Notes: generated by a model from the sequence alone, not told the origin. A stretch of 64,000 nt of DNA from Legionella maioricensis (GCF_023618015.1 NZ_JAJKBJ010000001.1:372001-436000), one strand, 5' to 3'; shown: positions 1-10,721, counted from the stretch's first letter. Made by a program: numbers and translations.

Positions 1-2
1 AA

Positions 3-266
3 CAATCTGTTGGAGCCGGCTTAACTGCATTTGGGCTTGTTGCTAACCGCGACTCAGATTCTATTGGCGCCGGCTTCTCTCTCGCCTGGCTCAATCAAAA
101 AATAACAAATCGCAAGACTGAATTGATGTTTCAATTATATTACCAGGCCAAGATTCTCACTAATATTTATCTCGAACCCGCTATTTCCTATATTCCTGAC
201 CCAGGACAGAGCGCTAGTTTAAATTCAGCCACAGCAGGAACGTTACGTGCGATAGCATTGTTCTAA
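3..266 (+). CDS. Carbohydrate porin (OprB-like), C-terminal fragment
   Basis: Open frame entering from the left edge and ending at TAA 264-266; 87 residues are visible. The translation has alternating hydrophobic/polar beta-strand character, the stretch GAGFSLAWLNQK, and the acidic-proline segment YIPDPG before the last strand. It ends in Phe, as outer-membrane beta-barrels do for BAM recognition. The pattern fits the C-terminus of OprB-type carbohydrate-selective porins, which pass sugars across the outer membrane. Only the last strands are visible, so the substrate cannot be judged. Family assignment is from recalled resemblance. Confidence 0.6.
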   Translation, partial: QSVGAGLTAFGLVANRDSDSIGAGFSLAWLNQKITNRKTELMFQLYYQAKILTNIYLEPAISYIPDPGQSASLNSATAGTLRAIALF

Positions 267-415
267 ACGCAAACATTTGTAGAAATCCCTTCACTTAATA
301 GCAGCGAACATCAAAGTGACGGGGTATGTATCTACCACACAAAATGATATTATTTTATTCTTATCGTTTAATGCGAAAAATCCATGAAACTTTTTGAACT
401 GGTTAAGGATTACTC

Positions 416-1552
416 ATGACTCAGCATGACAGGTATTGGCAAGCCAAAAAAGTAACCGTAATTGGCGCTATTGTAAATGCCCTTCTTGGTCTTATTAAAT
501 TAATTGGTGGATTTTTATATCACTCTCATGCATTAGTCGCTGATGGAGTACATTCTTTTTCAGATCTCCTTACTGACATTATGGTTTTATTTGCCTCTAA
601 ATATGGAAGTCTTGATGCCGATGACTCTCATCCTTATGGACATCAGCGCATAGAAACAGCAGCAACCCTGTTATTATCTCTCTTTCTTATTCTTGCCGGC
701 TTCGGAATCGCCTGGGATGCGCTTGACGAATTAATCAAATCAAGCTCTACCATGCCTAATTGGCTGTCTTTGCCCATCATTTGCATTTCCATTTTAGCAA
801 ACGAAACCTTATTTCATTACACGCATCATATAGGCAAACGTATTAATTCTCCATTGATTACTGCCAATGCCTGGCATCATCGTTCTGATGCAGCATCATC
901 CATTGTAGTGCTATTGGGTTTAATAGGTAGTCTATCAGGGTTTATTTATCTGGATGCTATTGCAGCAGTTATAGTGGGCATCATGATTGTCCAAATGGGG
1001 TGGAGTTATGGCTGGAACAGTGTAAAAGAACTTGTTGATACAGCGGTTGGACCAGAATTACTGGCTCAAATAGAGGAAGTAATTCAAAATATAGATGGAG
1101 TTCAAAAAATTCACCAACTACGTAGTCGATTTATGGGTAATGATGTGTTAATTGATGTCCATATTCTGGTCTCTCCTAAAATATCAGTATCTGAAGGACA
1201 CTACATAGCACAACACGTGCATAATGCTTTAGTTGATCAAATTGATAGCGTGACCGATGTTATTGTTCATGTTGACCCTGAAGATGATGAGGTCAGTAGT
1301 CCTTCTTTGCATTTACCAAGTAGGAAAGTATTGCAAGAGCAATTACTTAGCGAGGTGCATATAGACTTCCCCCAGATAGTGTTTTGGAATTTACATTATT
1401 TAGATGGGAAAATAAGTATTGATATCGCTTGCTCTGAAGAATTCACCCAATGGCAAGAGCTACATAAACGAGTTGTTTTAGCTTTGAAACTACAGGCCGA
1501 TATTGAAGAGGTACGTTTATTCAGTGTGCATAAAATTATGCACCACAATTAA
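416..1552 (+). CDS. Cation diffusion facilitator (CDF) metal efflux transporter
   Basis: 378 aa. Exports divalent metals (Zn, Fe, Mn, Cd or Co) across the inner membrane by proton antiport. Six hydrophobic segments occupy about residues 12-200. The metal-site signatures are DGVHSFSDLLTD in TM2 and HHRSDAASS in TM5, giving the paired HxxxD/DxxxD ligands of the transport site; a cytoplasmic ferredoxin-like domain (about 210-290) follows. The C-terminus (about 300-378) is longer than in FieF and seems to repeat a second small alpha/beta unit. ATG 416 has AAGGA six bases upstream. It lies beside a ZIP family gene, so the pair may balance import and export of the same metal. Metal specificity is not readable. 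Confidence 0.9.
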   Translation: MTQHDRYWQAKKVTVIGAIVNALLGLIKLIGGFLYHSHALVADGVHSFSDLLTDIMVLFASKYGSLDADDSHPYGHQRIETAATLLLSLFLILAGFGIAWDALDELIKSSSTMPNWLSLPIICISILANETLFHYTHHIGKRINSPLITANAWHHRSDAASSIVVLLGLIGSLSGFIYLDAIAAVIVGIMIVQMGWSYGWNSVKELVDTAVGPELLAQIEEVIQNIDGVQKIHQLRSRFMGNDVLIDVHILVSPKISVSEGHYIAQHVHNALVDQIDSVTDVIVHVDPEDDEVSSPSLHLPSRKVLQEQLLSEVHIDFPQIVFWNLHYLDGKISIDIACSEEFTQWQELHKRVVLALKLQADIEEVRLFSVHKIMHHN

Positions 1553-1646
1553 ACCTGCCCAATAAAATCTATGAGTAAAAAGATAAAAAAGCTTGCTAAA
1601 TCAGTCTTGTGAAAATAATATACACTTTTTAAAGCAGGAATACTTC

Positions 1647-2405
1647 ATGGTCTCGGCAACCAGTTTAAAAATAATTTTTGGTCTTTCAATTTTTATAGTC
1701 GTTCTTATGGCTGGCTGGTATCCCTTCAAAAAACGTATCCGTGACGATAAACACATTGATTTTCCCATAGGAGAGACTTTAGCCACTGGGGTGTTTTTAG
1801 GAGCAGCCCTCCTCCATATGTTGCCTGAGGCGAATAATTTATTTAAAGCAATGGGTTATCACTATCCTTTTGCTTTTATCATCACCGGTGCGGTCTTCCT
1901 GATTTTTTTATGGTTTGAACACTTAGGAAAGGAACTCTATCACCACCACAGTGCAGAACACCCCGCCTTTGCTCTTTTAGCTTGGGCTATGCTTTCCGTG
2001 CACTCGGTCATGTTGGGTGCTGCTTTAGGGCTGGCTCACTACAACTCGATGATCATTATGTTATTTCTGGCAATTATTACTCATAAATGGGCAGAAAGTT
2101 TTGCTATGGCGGTGCAATTAAACAAAAGTTCGATGAGCACTAACAAAAGTATGATGTTCTTTCTCTTGTTCAGCATCATGACGCCTTTAGGTATTTATTT
2201 TGGCTGGTATTTCGGACATGGAGTGGAGACTAACTCCATCTTTGATCCTATATTAATTGCAGCTTCTGCAGGTACGTTTCTCTACTTAGGTACATTGCAC
2301 GGATTAGAACGCTGTGTCATGGTGGAACGTTGCTGTAATTTGAGAGACTTTAGTTTCGTCATCATCGGTTTTTTACTTATGGCTTCGGTCGCGGCGTATG
2401 TCTAA
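1647..2405 (+). CDS. ZIP family divalent metal transporter
   Basis: 252 aa from ATG 1647, chosen over an upstream TTG (1593) because CAGGA lies eight bases before it and the protein then starts just before TM1. Eight hydrophobic segments are present. The ZIP signatures are a His-containing TM4 (HSVMLGAALGLAH) and HKWAES in TM5, which form the binuclear metal site. A His-rich loop (LYHHHSAEH, about residue 103) between TM3 and TM4 is the usual variable metal-binding loop. It resembles eukaryotic-type ZIP1-3 more than ZupT. Its last eight bases overlap the start of the Maf gene, so translation is probably coupled. Zn or Fe uptake is likely; direction and metal are inferred. Confidence 0.85.
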   Translation: MVSATSLKIIFGLSIFIVVLMAGWYPFKKRIRDDKHIDFPIGETLATGVFLGAALLHMLPEANNLFKAMGYHYPFAFIITGAVFLIFLWFEHLGKELYHHHSAEHPAFALLAWAMLSVHSVMLGAALGLAHYNSMIIMLFLAIITHKWAESFAMAVQLNKSSMSTNKSMMFFLLFSIMTPLGIYFGWYFGHGVETNSIFDPILIAASAGTFLYLGTLHGLERCVMVERCCNLRDFSFVIIGFLLMASVAAYV

Positions 2406-3003
2406 ATTTTTACAACAGCAACCGCTCATTCTTGCATCGAGCTCTGCCGTTAGATTAAAACTGTTTCATTCTCTTGGCTTGGAGTTTTTAGTTATTCCCT
2501 CAGAGTGTGACGAAGAGGCTATTAAAAAAAACCACCAATCTGAAAGCATTCTTGATTTAGGCCTTACCCTTGCAAAAGCTAAAGCCTTGGATGTCAGTGA
2601 ACGTTATCCAGAACATTTTGTAATAGCGGCGGATCAGCTTTGTGTTATTAATAATAAAGTACTGGATAAACCATTAAACCATCAAACAGCAATAGAACAT
2701 TTACAATTATTGAGTGGCAAAAAACACCAACAAATTTCCTGCGTTTGTATTGCTAAGCACAATGAAATTGTCTGGCAATATCACGACATGGCACACCTTT
2801 CTGTACGTCATTTAAGTGAAAAGGAAATTAATGCTTACCTGCATACAGAACAACCTTATCATAGTTGCGGGGCCTACCATTATGAAGCACGAGGTAAATG
2901 GTTATTTACGGAAGTACAGGGAAATGAAGATACCATACTTGGATTACCGCTTTTGCCCTTGGCCAATGCTATGATAAATCTCGGCGCCGTTCACTTTATA
3001 TAG
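2398..3003 (+). CDS. Maf-like nucleotide pyrophosphatase
   Basis: 201 aa. Maf/YceF/YhdE proteins hydrolyse non-canonical or modified nucleoside triphosphates to monophosphates. The N-terminal phosphate-binding motif LASSSAVRLKLF and the catalytic acidic motif AADQ (about residue 78) are visible; the usual KxR segment is represented around KPLNHQTAIEHLQLLSGK. The DQ form is closer to YceF (7-methyl-GTP) than to the dTTP/UTP enzymes with ADT, but this is weak evidence. ATG 2398 sits inside the end of the ZIP gene in an ATGTCTAA overlap. Length matches the family. Confidence 0.85.
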   Translation: MSKFLQQQPLILASSSAVRLKLFHSLGLEFLVIPSECDEEAIKKNHQSESILDLGLTLAKAKALDVSERYPEHFVIAADQLCVINNKVLDKPLNHQTAIEHLQLLSGKKHQQISCVCIAKHNEIVWQYHDMAHLSVRHLSEKEINAYLHTEQPYHSCGAYHYEARGKWLFTEVQGNEDTILGLPLLPLANAMINLGAVHFI

Positions 3004-3092
3004 TACTATTAGACATATAGTACTTTATAGACACCTCCATATCAGTTTGCCTATTTTAAATGCAAGCCTCTCTCTATATATTTAGAGAATAC

Positions 3093-3121
3093 TTGACAAC
3101 CAAGACAGTTAACAAAACAAT
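3093..3121 (+). promoter_or_regulatory. Candidate sigma-70 promoter for eno
   Basis: A consensus TTGACA (3093-3098) is followed after 17 bases by AACAAT (3116-3121), four of six matches to TATAAT. It would give a leader of about 175 bases before eno. This is the best promoter in the 300-base gap after the Maf gene. Confidence 0.4.
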
Positions 3122-3132
3122 AGACCACTTAC

Positions 3133-3272
3133 ATAACCTGCATGTTTTGTTTTAGTGCCAGGCGTAAACGTTTCAAGGAGCAGAATTTACATGAAGTAAA
3201 TAAGCACCGGAAAAACGCTTACAACACGGCAATAATGCAAAAAGATGCAGGTTATACAAGAGGTCTATACCT
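3133..3272 (+). promoter_or_regulatory. Structured eno leader with alternative pairings
   Basis: An 11-base perfect inverted repeat (3133-3143 with 3245-3255) encloses about 100 bases. The right arm, CAGGTTATA, can alternatively pair with TATACCTG just downstream (about 3265-3273). The two pairings exclude each other. Nothing coding is seen in between. It may be an attenuating leader or a small RNA; function is unknown. Confidence 0.3.
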
Positions 3273-3285
3273 GACACACTATTAA

Positions 3286-4572
<1,287 letters not shown>

Positions 4573-4591
4573 CTGAGGAGGTGCGTAACGC

Positions 4592-4674
4592 CGTCATCTC
4601 GAACACAACGAGAGATCTCCAAAATATGGCCCTGTGCCCTAGCTGTGAGATCTCTCGATACGCTCGAGATGCCG
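4592..4674. repeat. Dispersed palindromic repeat element
   Basis: Nested perfect inverted repeats: outer arms CATCTCGA 4595-4602 with 4664-4671, and inner 11-base arms CGAGAGATCTC 4609-4619 with 4647-4657. The left half resembles a second copy near 12,840-12,890 (shared pattern CGTCATC, GGATCTCC/GAGATCTCC, then an A-rich ATGTGGCC-like core). This looks like a small non-autonomous repeat family inserted between eno and ftsB. Confidence 0.6.
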
Positions 4675-4784
4675 TAGTAACTCTAAATCAATAAATTAAA
4701 TACAGAATTACTTCTGCCAGATATTGCCCCTAGCTGTAATATGGTAATACAATAATCAAAGATACCTTAAAAATAGACAAACAT

Positions 4785-5054
4785 ATGCGCCCCGTATTCA
4801 TTATCTTGATTATTGCTTTAGTTGTTTTACAACATAAGCTATGGCTAGGTGATGGCAATTTAATCCAATGGATTAGTCTTGAAAAAAAACTTGAAGAGCA
4901 CCAACATGAAAATAACAAATTGGCGGCACGAAATAGAGCATTAGAGGCCGACGTCAAAGAGCTAAAACGTGGTGATCAAGCTCTGGAAGAACAGGCACGT
5001 TATGAACTAGGGATGATAAAAGAAAATGAAGTTTACTATCAGTTTGTTGATTAA
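4785..5054 (+). CDS. ftsB: Cell division protein FtsB
   Basis: 89 aa. FtsB forms the FtsQLB complex of the divisome. One N-terminal TM segment (about residues 4-22) is followed by the family GDG motif and a coiled coil (about 33-72, many Glu/Lys heptads). It ends with the septum-initiator tail LEEQARYELGMIKENEVYYQ, typical of FtsB. Length is close to the E. coli protein (103 aa). The ribosome-binding site is poor (only AATAGACA before ATG 4785). It sits downstream of eno as in other gammaproteobacteria. Confidence 0.9.
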   Translation: MRPVFIILIIALVVLQHKLWLGDGNLIQWISLEKKLEEHQHENNKLAARNRALEADVKELKRGDQALEEQARYELGMIKENEVYYQFVD

Positions 5055-5063
5055 TAAGGCCAA

Positions 5064-5945
5064 TTAAACTGCAATAAAATCCAAATTCTCTGACGGCGTA
5101 TTATCCCAGAGACTCAGTACGAATCCTCCCCCGCCTGAACCCGTTGGCTTAACCGCAATTGCCCCATTAGAAACTAATTGATTCATATGCTGTTGTAAAC
5201 TCTCACTCACCAGCCCCCATTGGTAAAAGCAATCTGCAGCTTTATTCATAGCCTTAGCTAAACGCTCCACAGCATTAGTACCGCCCTGCTCCAAAACAAT
5301 TTTAGCTTCTTGAGTGGCTTCAATCATTTGATTATCAATTTGTTGAGCAAGCAAGGGATTATTATCCCACAAGTGCTGTACCTGTTGAATGCAGTGAGAG
5401 GTAATACCAATTTGATTACACGAAGATAAAAACCACTTAGGATGGATTATCTGTTTTAAAGGAGTACAGGAACCCTGCTTAAAAAATACGCCTTCTTCTG
5501 AGGCTACACCAGCAATATCCAGACCACTGCTTTTACCATGAAATAAATGTTCTAGCTCTCTGGCGAATTCATTGATTTTATTTTCATAGATCATATTCTG
5601 AGCGCAGAACCAACGACTCATAGCAACACAAAGAGAAGCCGATGCGCCCATGCCTACGCCCACAGGAATATTACTTTCTAAATGAAAGTGACCGCCCAAT
5701 TGATTTAATGAGCGCCCTAATAATTGCATGCCTTGCTCGAGTACACTCCAAAATAGTAAATGCATATCTGCACCGCTACTTCCAGTATAATCAGCGCCTA
5801 AGGAACTGGAACAAGCTTGGTAGCGTAAGATCAGCTGCCTTTCTTTAATAGGAAATACTAAAGCTTCATGCCCTCTGACTACGGCATGTTCTCCTGCTAA
5901 AATCCATTTACCAAATGTTGTAGTGTCAAAATCATAAAACATCAT
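5064..5945 (-). CDS. mvaK1: Mevalonate kinase (GHMP family)
   Basis: 293 aa from the ATG at 5945; the longer open frame upstream overlaps mvaD and lacks homology. Phosphorylates mevalonate to 5-phosphomevalonate. The three GHMP motifs are visible: GEHAVVRG near the N-terminus, the ATP-binding loop PVGVGMGASAS (a variant of GLGSSAS), and KPTGSGGGG near the C-terminus. FHGKSSGLDIAG carries the catalytic Asp. The start overlaps the mvaD stop (ATGATG...TGA), so the two are translationally coupled. Convergent with ftsB, only nine bases apart. Confidence 0.85.
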   Translation of the reverse strand: MMFYDFDTTTFGKWILAGEHAVVRGHEALVFPIKERQLILRYQACSSSLGADYTGSSGADMHLLFWSVLEQGMQLLGRSLNQLGGHFHLESNIPVGVGMGASASLCVAMSRWFCAQNMIYENKINEFARELEHLFHGKSSGLDIAGVASEEGVFFKQGSCTPLKQIIHPKWFLSSCNQIGITSHCIQQVQHLWDNNPLLAQQIDNQMIEATQEAKIVLEQGGTNAVERLAKAMNKAADCFYQWGLVSESLQQHMNQLVSNGAIAVKPTGSGGGGFVLSLWDNTPSENLDFIAV

Positions 5946-6879
5946 AATTACCAACCAAATAATCGGATTTAAACTGGCGCGCCATATCTTCTTGATCGGG
6001 TCGATATAATAAATGAATATTAGGTCCAGCATCCATAGTGACTATAGGTCCATCGCCCTTGCTCTGCCATTGATCTTGTAAGGTGTTCAGTACACTTAAA
6101 CTTTCTTTTGTTATATAGGAGAAAGGTTGCTCACAACTCGTGAACAAATGATGCATGTCTTGAAATTCCCGCCAGCAAATTTCATAAGCGCTAGCCCAAT
6201 CTTCAGCCATCAGTACGTTAAGCAAAAGCTTTAAATTTTCCTCTGCTCTTTGACTTCTAGTCGCATAAAAACTGCTGGTCTTAACTCGTTTATGAGCTTC
6301 TCTGGAAGACACCTGTTTCTCTTGACCACTGATAACGATAACCTGGTGCAATAATTTCTTATAAGGCAAATCTATGGCAGACACGGTATCTTCTTTCCAT
6401 AATGCCCAAGGAGAGTAAAAGGAACGACATGATGAACCAGATCCTTGGCGGCTTAATTGAGCCTGCTCGTCAATAGTGGGCATTGGTTTATGGGTCAATT
6501 CACTCAGCGCAAGTGAGGCGCATTTGGTTAAGGCAGCAAAACTGGATGCAGAACTTGCCAATCCGCTACTATGAGGAAAATTATTACTGGACTGGATTAA
6601 AAAGCCGCCTTGATAATTAAAATAAGATTTTATACGAGCGAGATGTTCAATAAATCTTTTCTGTCCATCCGCAGATAACTTAAACTCACTACCACCTGGA
6701 ATAATAAGGGGTTCCCAAATATCTTTTTTTCCAGGGAATATCTCTAGTTTTACTGTACTTAGTAAATTGTTTAAAGTATATGACAATGAAGAATTATCAG
6801 GAAGATTCGAATCTTCATCGCTTTTTCCCATATATTTAATTAAAGCAATATTTGCAGGAGCTTGAGCTAGCCAATGCAT
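5932..6879 (-). CDS. mvaD: Diphosphomevalonate decarboxylase
   Basis: 315 aa from ATG 6879, which has AAGGAG eight bases upstream. ATP-dependent decarboxylation of mevalonate diphosphate to isopentenyl diphosphate. Motifs: APANIALIKYMGK at the N-terminus, SGLASSAS ATP loop, GSGSSCRSF containing the conserved catalytic-site Arg (about residue 152), and TMDAGPNIHLL with the catalytic Asp. The Trp of the usual KYWGK is Met here. Next to mevalonate kinase and downstream of queE. The remaining mevalonate genes are about 13 kb away (19.3-22.5 kb). Confidence 0.85.
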   Translation of the reverse strand: MHWLAQAPANIALIKYMGKSDEDSNLPDNSSLSYTLNNLLSTVKLEIFPGKKDIWEPLIIPGGSEFKLSADGQKRFIEHLARIKSYFNYQGGFLIQSSNNFPHSSGLASSASSFAALTKCASLALSELTHKPMPTIDEQAQLSRQGSGSSCRSFYSPWALWKEDTVSAIDLPYKKLLHQVIVISGQEKQVSSREAHKRVKTSSFYATRSQRAEENLKLLLNVLMAEDWASAYEICWREFQDMHHLFTSCEQPFSYITKESLSVLNTLQDQWQSKGDGPIVTMDAGPNIHLLYRPDQEDMARQFKSDYLVGNYDVL

Positions 6880-6896
6880 AAATTTTCTCCTTGAGA

Positions 6897-7550
6897 TCAA
6901 TGACCTGGCGCGTCATTCCATAAAATTTTGTGTAATTGCAACTGAAAACGAACGGGTAATTTATCTTGTACTATCCAATTGGCAAGATCAGTCGGATTAA
7001 GTTGATTCCAACTCGGTGAAAAAAGTAATTGTACCCGTTCATACAAGCGGTACTCGTTGATTACATTACAGGCCCATTCGTAATCATTTCGGCTGCATAG
7101 TACGAATTTAATTTGATCGTCGGCCTTTAAATAATCCAGATTAGCTAATAAATTTTTATCAGACTCTAGCGAATCCGGTGTTTTTAAATCCATCACGACC
7201 ATGACTCGTTGATCAACCTTAGAGATATCACGCGCTCCGCTTGTTTCCAATGAAACGGAGTATCCTGCATCACATAACTTTTTTAGTAGATCAATGCACC
7301 CTGGTTGTGCCAGAGGTTCGCCACCAGTAACACAGACATAGTTACATTGATACGAAGCGACTGTATTAAGTACCTCATCCATTTCTCGTATTTCACCGCC
7401 AGTAAAGGCATAGGCCGTATCACAATACTGACAACGTAATGGACAACCGGTTAGACGTACAAACACGGTTGGTAATCCCACTGTAACTGACTCACCCTGC
7501 AATGAATGAAAAATTTCCGTAATTCTTAATTGATTATTGAATCGTTTCAT
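6897..7550 (-). CDS. queE: 7-carboxy-7-deazaguanine synthase QueE
   Basis: 217 aa. Radical SAM enzyme of queuosine biosynthesis, converting 6-carboxytetrahydropterin to CDG. The iron-sulfur motif CxxxCxxC is at Cys36, Cys40 and Cys43, followed by DTAYAF. GGEPLAQ is the SAM-binding GGEP motif. LQGE in the N-terminus is typical of QueE. The start overlaps the cpoB stop by four bases (ATGA), so it belongs to the pal-cpoB-queE transcription unit, an arrangement also seen in other Legionellales and gammaproteobacteria. Confidence 0.92.
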   Translation of the reverse strand: MKRFNNQLRITEIFHSLQGESVTVGLPTVFVRLTGCPLRCQYCDTAYAFTGGEIREMDEVLNTVASYQCNYVCVTGGEPLAQPGCIDLLKKLCDAGYSVSLETSGARDISKVDQRVMVVMDLKTPDSLESDKNLLANLDYLKADDQIKFVLCSRNDYEWACNVINEYRLYERVQLLFSPSWNQLNPTDLANWIVQDKLPVRFQLQLHKILWNDAPGH

Positions 7551-8533
7551 AAAGTTTTAATTGCTTTCAATTTTGCGCTGGCTAACTGGGCTGTCGATGT
7601 ATCAGGATAACTTTTGATGATCTGTTGGAAACGTTTTCTTGCTTCTTGATTATTACCTGTTGCAGCATAGGCATACCCAGATTTCAACAGGCTGGCAGCG
7701 GATTTACTGGAAGCAGGAAATTGATGTAATACCACTTCGAAGTGTTCTATGGCTTTAGAATAATCTTTCTTAACCAGGTATAACTCGCCTAACCAATATT
7801 CCGCATTAGCAGTATATCCTCCTTTGGGATATTTTTGGACAAATGTTTGCATGGCATTAATTGCATTATCGTAACGTTTATTTTTTACTAATTCATAGGC
7901 AGCCAAATAACTAATTTGCTCATCGGCCGGATTAGTTCTGGAAACTGCAATTACGGGCTGAGGTGCAGCAGCAGGTTTCACTGCATTAGTTGGGGTTGCA
8001 GCCGTAGCAGTAGAGCTCGGTTGAGCAGCCAGTGTTTTAGAACCTAAAGTAATGTCTGTAACAGGTTTATTTTGTGCCGTCTTAGGAGAGCCATTCCCTA
8101 ACCGAGCATCCAAATCTTTATAAAAAGCAACTTGTTGTTGCTGTAGTAATTTTAAATCATGGGCTTGAACTTCCAGTTGTCCACGCAGTTCTTGAATTTC
8201 TTGCTGAAGCGCTTGTATTTTATCAATCAGTTTCGCATTGTTATTAATATCATTATTGGAGTCACTACTCTGATCTTCTCTGACTAGAGCCGGACCATCA
8301 TCGGACTGGGCGCTGTCCATTTGATAGTATTCATTCTGTGCGCCATCAAACTGACCATTTTCTACATGTGATTCATCGTACTTGGGATGACCAGCAGAAG
8401 CTTCCGCTATCTGCTGGCCGTCTGTAAATGCAAAATTCTCACTATCGTCGATTACAGGTGCTTCCGACCAACCGGTCAATGGAAGCATTAAAGTAAATCC
8501 AATGGCGATAATGTGTTTTTTGCAATTAATCAT
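7547..8533 (-). CDS. cpoB: Tol-Pal system protein CpoB (YbgF)
   Basis: 328 aa. Periplasmic coordinator of PBP1B and Tol-Pal during outer-membrane constriction. An N-terminal signal peptide (about 1-23, ending WSEA), an acidic low-complexity stretch (30-100), a trimerising coiled coil (about 105-145, LQQEIQELRGQLEVQ), an Ala/Pro/Thr linker, and three C-terminal TPR units (about 205-325, e.g. AEYWLGELYLVKKDYSKAIEHF) are visible. The linker and acidic region make it longer than the E. coli protein (263 aa). Overlaps pal and queE by four bases each. Confidence 0.92.
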   Translation of the reverse strand: MINCKKHIIAIGFTLMLPLTGWSEAPVIDDSENFAFTDGQQIAEASAGHPKYDESHVENGQFDGAQNEYYQMDSAQSDDGPALVREDQSSDSNNDINNNAKLIDKIQALQQEIQELRGQLEVQAHDLKLLQQQQVAFYKDLDARLGNGSPKTAQNKPVTDITLGSKTLAAQPSSTATAATPTNAVKPAAAPQPVIAVSRTNPADEQISYLAAYELVKNKRYDNAINAMQTFVQKYPKGGYTANAEYWLGELYLVKKDYSKAIEHFEVVLHQFPASSKSAASLLKSGYAYAATGNNQEARKRFQQIIKSYPDTSTAQLASAKLKAIKTL

Positions 8534-9057
8534 CTTGTTGCCTCATAAGTAAATTCTACACGTCGGTTTTGCGCGTGCGATGCATCATCATGTCCTAAAT
8601 TAGCAGGACGCTCTTTTCCATAACTAACAACGCGTACTTGATGTCTGCTTACACCAGCCATACGCAAAATATCAGCTACAGTGTTTGCACGGTGCTCTCC
8701 GAGAGCTACGTTATATTCGCGACTACCACGTTCATCGGTATGACCTGCCAGTAAAACGCGTGCACCTGGATGTGACTTCAGATACTCAGCCTGGGCATTT
8801 ACTGAAGGTAAATATTTGGGCGCCAAATTACTGTCATCATAAGAGAACAAATACAATTGATTATGAGGTGCCTGGGTTGTATAAGATTCACCTGGTTGTT
8901 GACCAGCAAAGTGAGTCATTTGCCCTAAACCTTGAGCAGAAGCATCAGCATCACTCATATCAGCACCACTAGCGCTTCCCGGTGTTTTGGAACAAGCAGC
9001 AATGAGCACTACGCTTGCTACAAGCAGTCCCAATTTATATAACAATCTGCCTTTCAT
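8530..9057 (-). CDS. pal: Peptidoglycan-associated lipoprotein Pal
   Basis: 175 aa from ATG 9057 (AAGGAG upstream); a TTG two codons earlier was rejected. Outer-membrane lipoprotein that binds peptidoglycan and TolB. Signal peptide with lipobox LIAAC (Cys about 22). The OmpA-like domain holds the diaminopimelate-binding signature LAGHTDERGSREYN...LGEHRA and the C-terminal SYGKERP...NRRVEF. First gene of the pal-cpoB-queE-mvaD-mvaK1 series. TolB is not upstream here; the neighbour is a Mla-like operon. Confidence 0.95.
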   Translation of the reverse strand: MKGRLLYKLGLLVASVVLIAACSKTPGSASGADMSDADASAQGLGQMTHFAGQQPGESYTTQAPHNQLYLFSYDDSNLAPKYLPSVNAQAEYLKSHPGARVLLAGHTDERGSREYNVALGEHRANTVADILRMAGVSRHQVRVVSYGKERPANLGHDDASHAQNRRVEFTYEATR

Positions 9058-9160
9058 CCTCAATCTCCTTTAGTTCTTTTTATTATTAGAAATTACACAT
9101 GCTAATCATGGGGTGCCATTGTACAATTTTTTTTATTTATTGGCTATTGCTTTACCATGT

Positions 9161-9763
9161 TTAGTCCCGTTTTATATGTGAAATCACGAAGTCTGCTGCA
9201 GTTGCAGTAAACTGATGAGATGCCCTGTTTGCAGCAACTACACCACCATAAGGAGTATCTGTCGGACAAGGAATTTGTTGGCTGAAAATTCGCGATGCAA
9301 TTATTTTATTATCATCAGTACGAGTCAGTACCAACTTGGCGGCAAACTCAATCACGCTGGGTTTTTTTATAAAACTCTGATCCAAAGTTAATAATTGAGT
9401 ATCTAACCGATAATCTGCTTTCTCATTATAAGGACTGGAGGCGACAGCATAAAAATAACCTGTACGCTGTAAGCTTTGCACTAATAAGGGATACAGCATA
9501 TCTGCAGGAGGACTAATCCATGAGTTTTTAGAAAATGCCTCGATTTGAAAGGGCTTTTGAATATAGAGCATTTGATCAGTCTGATACGCTGCAACAGCCT
9601 CAGGCGTAGTAATCAAAAGAGTGATCTGACGAGGACTTGAAGCAAATTGCTTGGCACTATAAGAACTCAACTGAAACTCCTTGGTCACAGGCAGTTTAAC
9701 TGGAGAACACCCTATGAGTAACGTTATTCCCATAGTCAAAAAAAGGAGCTTTAGGATCCACAT
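9161..9763 (-). CDS. ABC-type transport auxiliary lipoprotein (PqiC-like)
   Basis: 200 aa. Signal peptide with lipobox LLIGC (Cys about 19), then a domain with the look of PqiC/DUF330 proteins (about 35-195: [22 protein letters not shown], then the strand-rich core [14 protein letters not shown]). These outer-membrane lipoproteins assist MCE-type lipid shuttles. It is the last gene of the permease-ATPase-MCE-lipoprotein operon, two bases after the MCE gene. Confidence 0.75.
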   Translation of the reverse strand: MWILKLLFLTMGITLLIGCSPVKLPVTKEFQLSSYSAKQFASSPRQITLLITTPEAVAAYQTDQMLYIQKPFQIEAFSKNSWISPPADMLYPLLVQSLQRTGYFYAVASSPYNEKADYRLDTQLLTLDQSFIKKPSVIEFAAKLVLTRTDDNKIIASRIFSQQIPCPTDTPYGGVVAANRASHQFTATAADFVISHIKRD

Positions 9764-9765
9764 GA

Positions 9766-10689
9766 TTATTCTCCTGGACCAGGTTTAGGTGGCTTTGTTC
9801 CACGAATAATTACCGAAGGATTTTGACGCATTTCATTAGAAATCTTCTCAAGGTTAGCAGAAATAGCATTCAATCGGTGAAGCAAAATCACTGCGGGAGG
9901 AAGAGCCTGCTGTGAGATTTTATCTATAGCATTTTTTCCGGAAGCCATAGTTTTCGATACATGCTTACCGGCTTTACCTATGTCTGTAGCGGCAGAATTA
10001 AATTTAACTACCCCGGTCTTTAACTCCTTAATCAGCTGAGGAATATCATTACTGACCTTTGCCATGTTGGCTAAAAATAAATCAGCATTTTTCAAACTGC
10101 GATTAATTTTATCATTGTTATCTGCAACTACTTGAGTAACCCGTTCTATATTCGCCAATGACTCTTTTATGTGCTTCGCATTCTCTTCATTAAATATACG
10201 CTGAGCTTCATTACTCAATTTATTTACATTCTCAGAGACCTCTTTTAATATCGTATCCAGCTGATTAAATAAAGAAGGTTTTGTAGGAATTACTGGATAA
10301 GGTTCGCCAGGCATTTTTTGTAATGGAGTTAAATCGGAAGTACTTGCAGATAATCCTAAATAGGTTACTCCGGTAATCCCTTGAGAAATCAAAGTTGCAG
10401 AAGTACTGTTCGTAATGGGTGTGCCCTCTTCAATATTTAATGTAACCTCTACTTGTCTGGGATCATTATTATTCAATTTAATTTTCTTTACGTTACCTAC
10501 CTGCACGCCATTAAATTTCACAGGAGCATCTTGAGTCAGACCAGCCACAGACTCAGGAAAATACACTGTATATGAAGAATACTTCTTCTGATTAAAACCA
10601 ACAGAAAGCCATAAACCTGCAGATAGAAGCCCAGCTGCCAAAATAAGTACGATCAGCCCGACAATGGTGTAGTTGGTTTTTGATTCCAA
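9766..10689 (-). CDS. MlaD/MCE family lipid-binding protein
   Basis: 307 aa. One N-terminal TM helix (about 9-30) followed by the MCE beta-barrel domain (about 38-120: [28 protein letters not shown] is diagnostic; quoted in part only as VKFNGVQVG). The C-terminal half (about 140-270) is helical and resembles the extended helical needle of larger MCE proteins rather than the short MlaD tail. It should form a hexameric periplasmic conduit on the permease/ATPase complex encoded upstream. Confidence 0.85.
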   Translation of the reverse strand: MESKTNYTIVGLIVLILAAGLLSAGLWLSVGFNQKKYSSYTVYFPESVAGLTQDAPVKFNGVQVGNVKKIKLNNNDPRQVEVTLNIEEGTPITNSTSATLISQGITGVTYLGLSASTSDLTPLQKMPGEPYPVIPTKPSLFNQLDTILKEVSENVNKLSNEAQRIFNEENAKHIKESLANIERVTQVVADNNDKINRSLKNADLFLANMAKVSNDIPQLIKELKTGVVKFNSAATDIGKAGKHVSKTMASGKNAIDKISQQALPPAVILLHRLNAISANLEKISNEMRQNPSVIIRGTKPPKPGPGE

Positions 10690-10721
10690 GTAAACTATCC
10701 CCTATATGTATATATTTTGCC

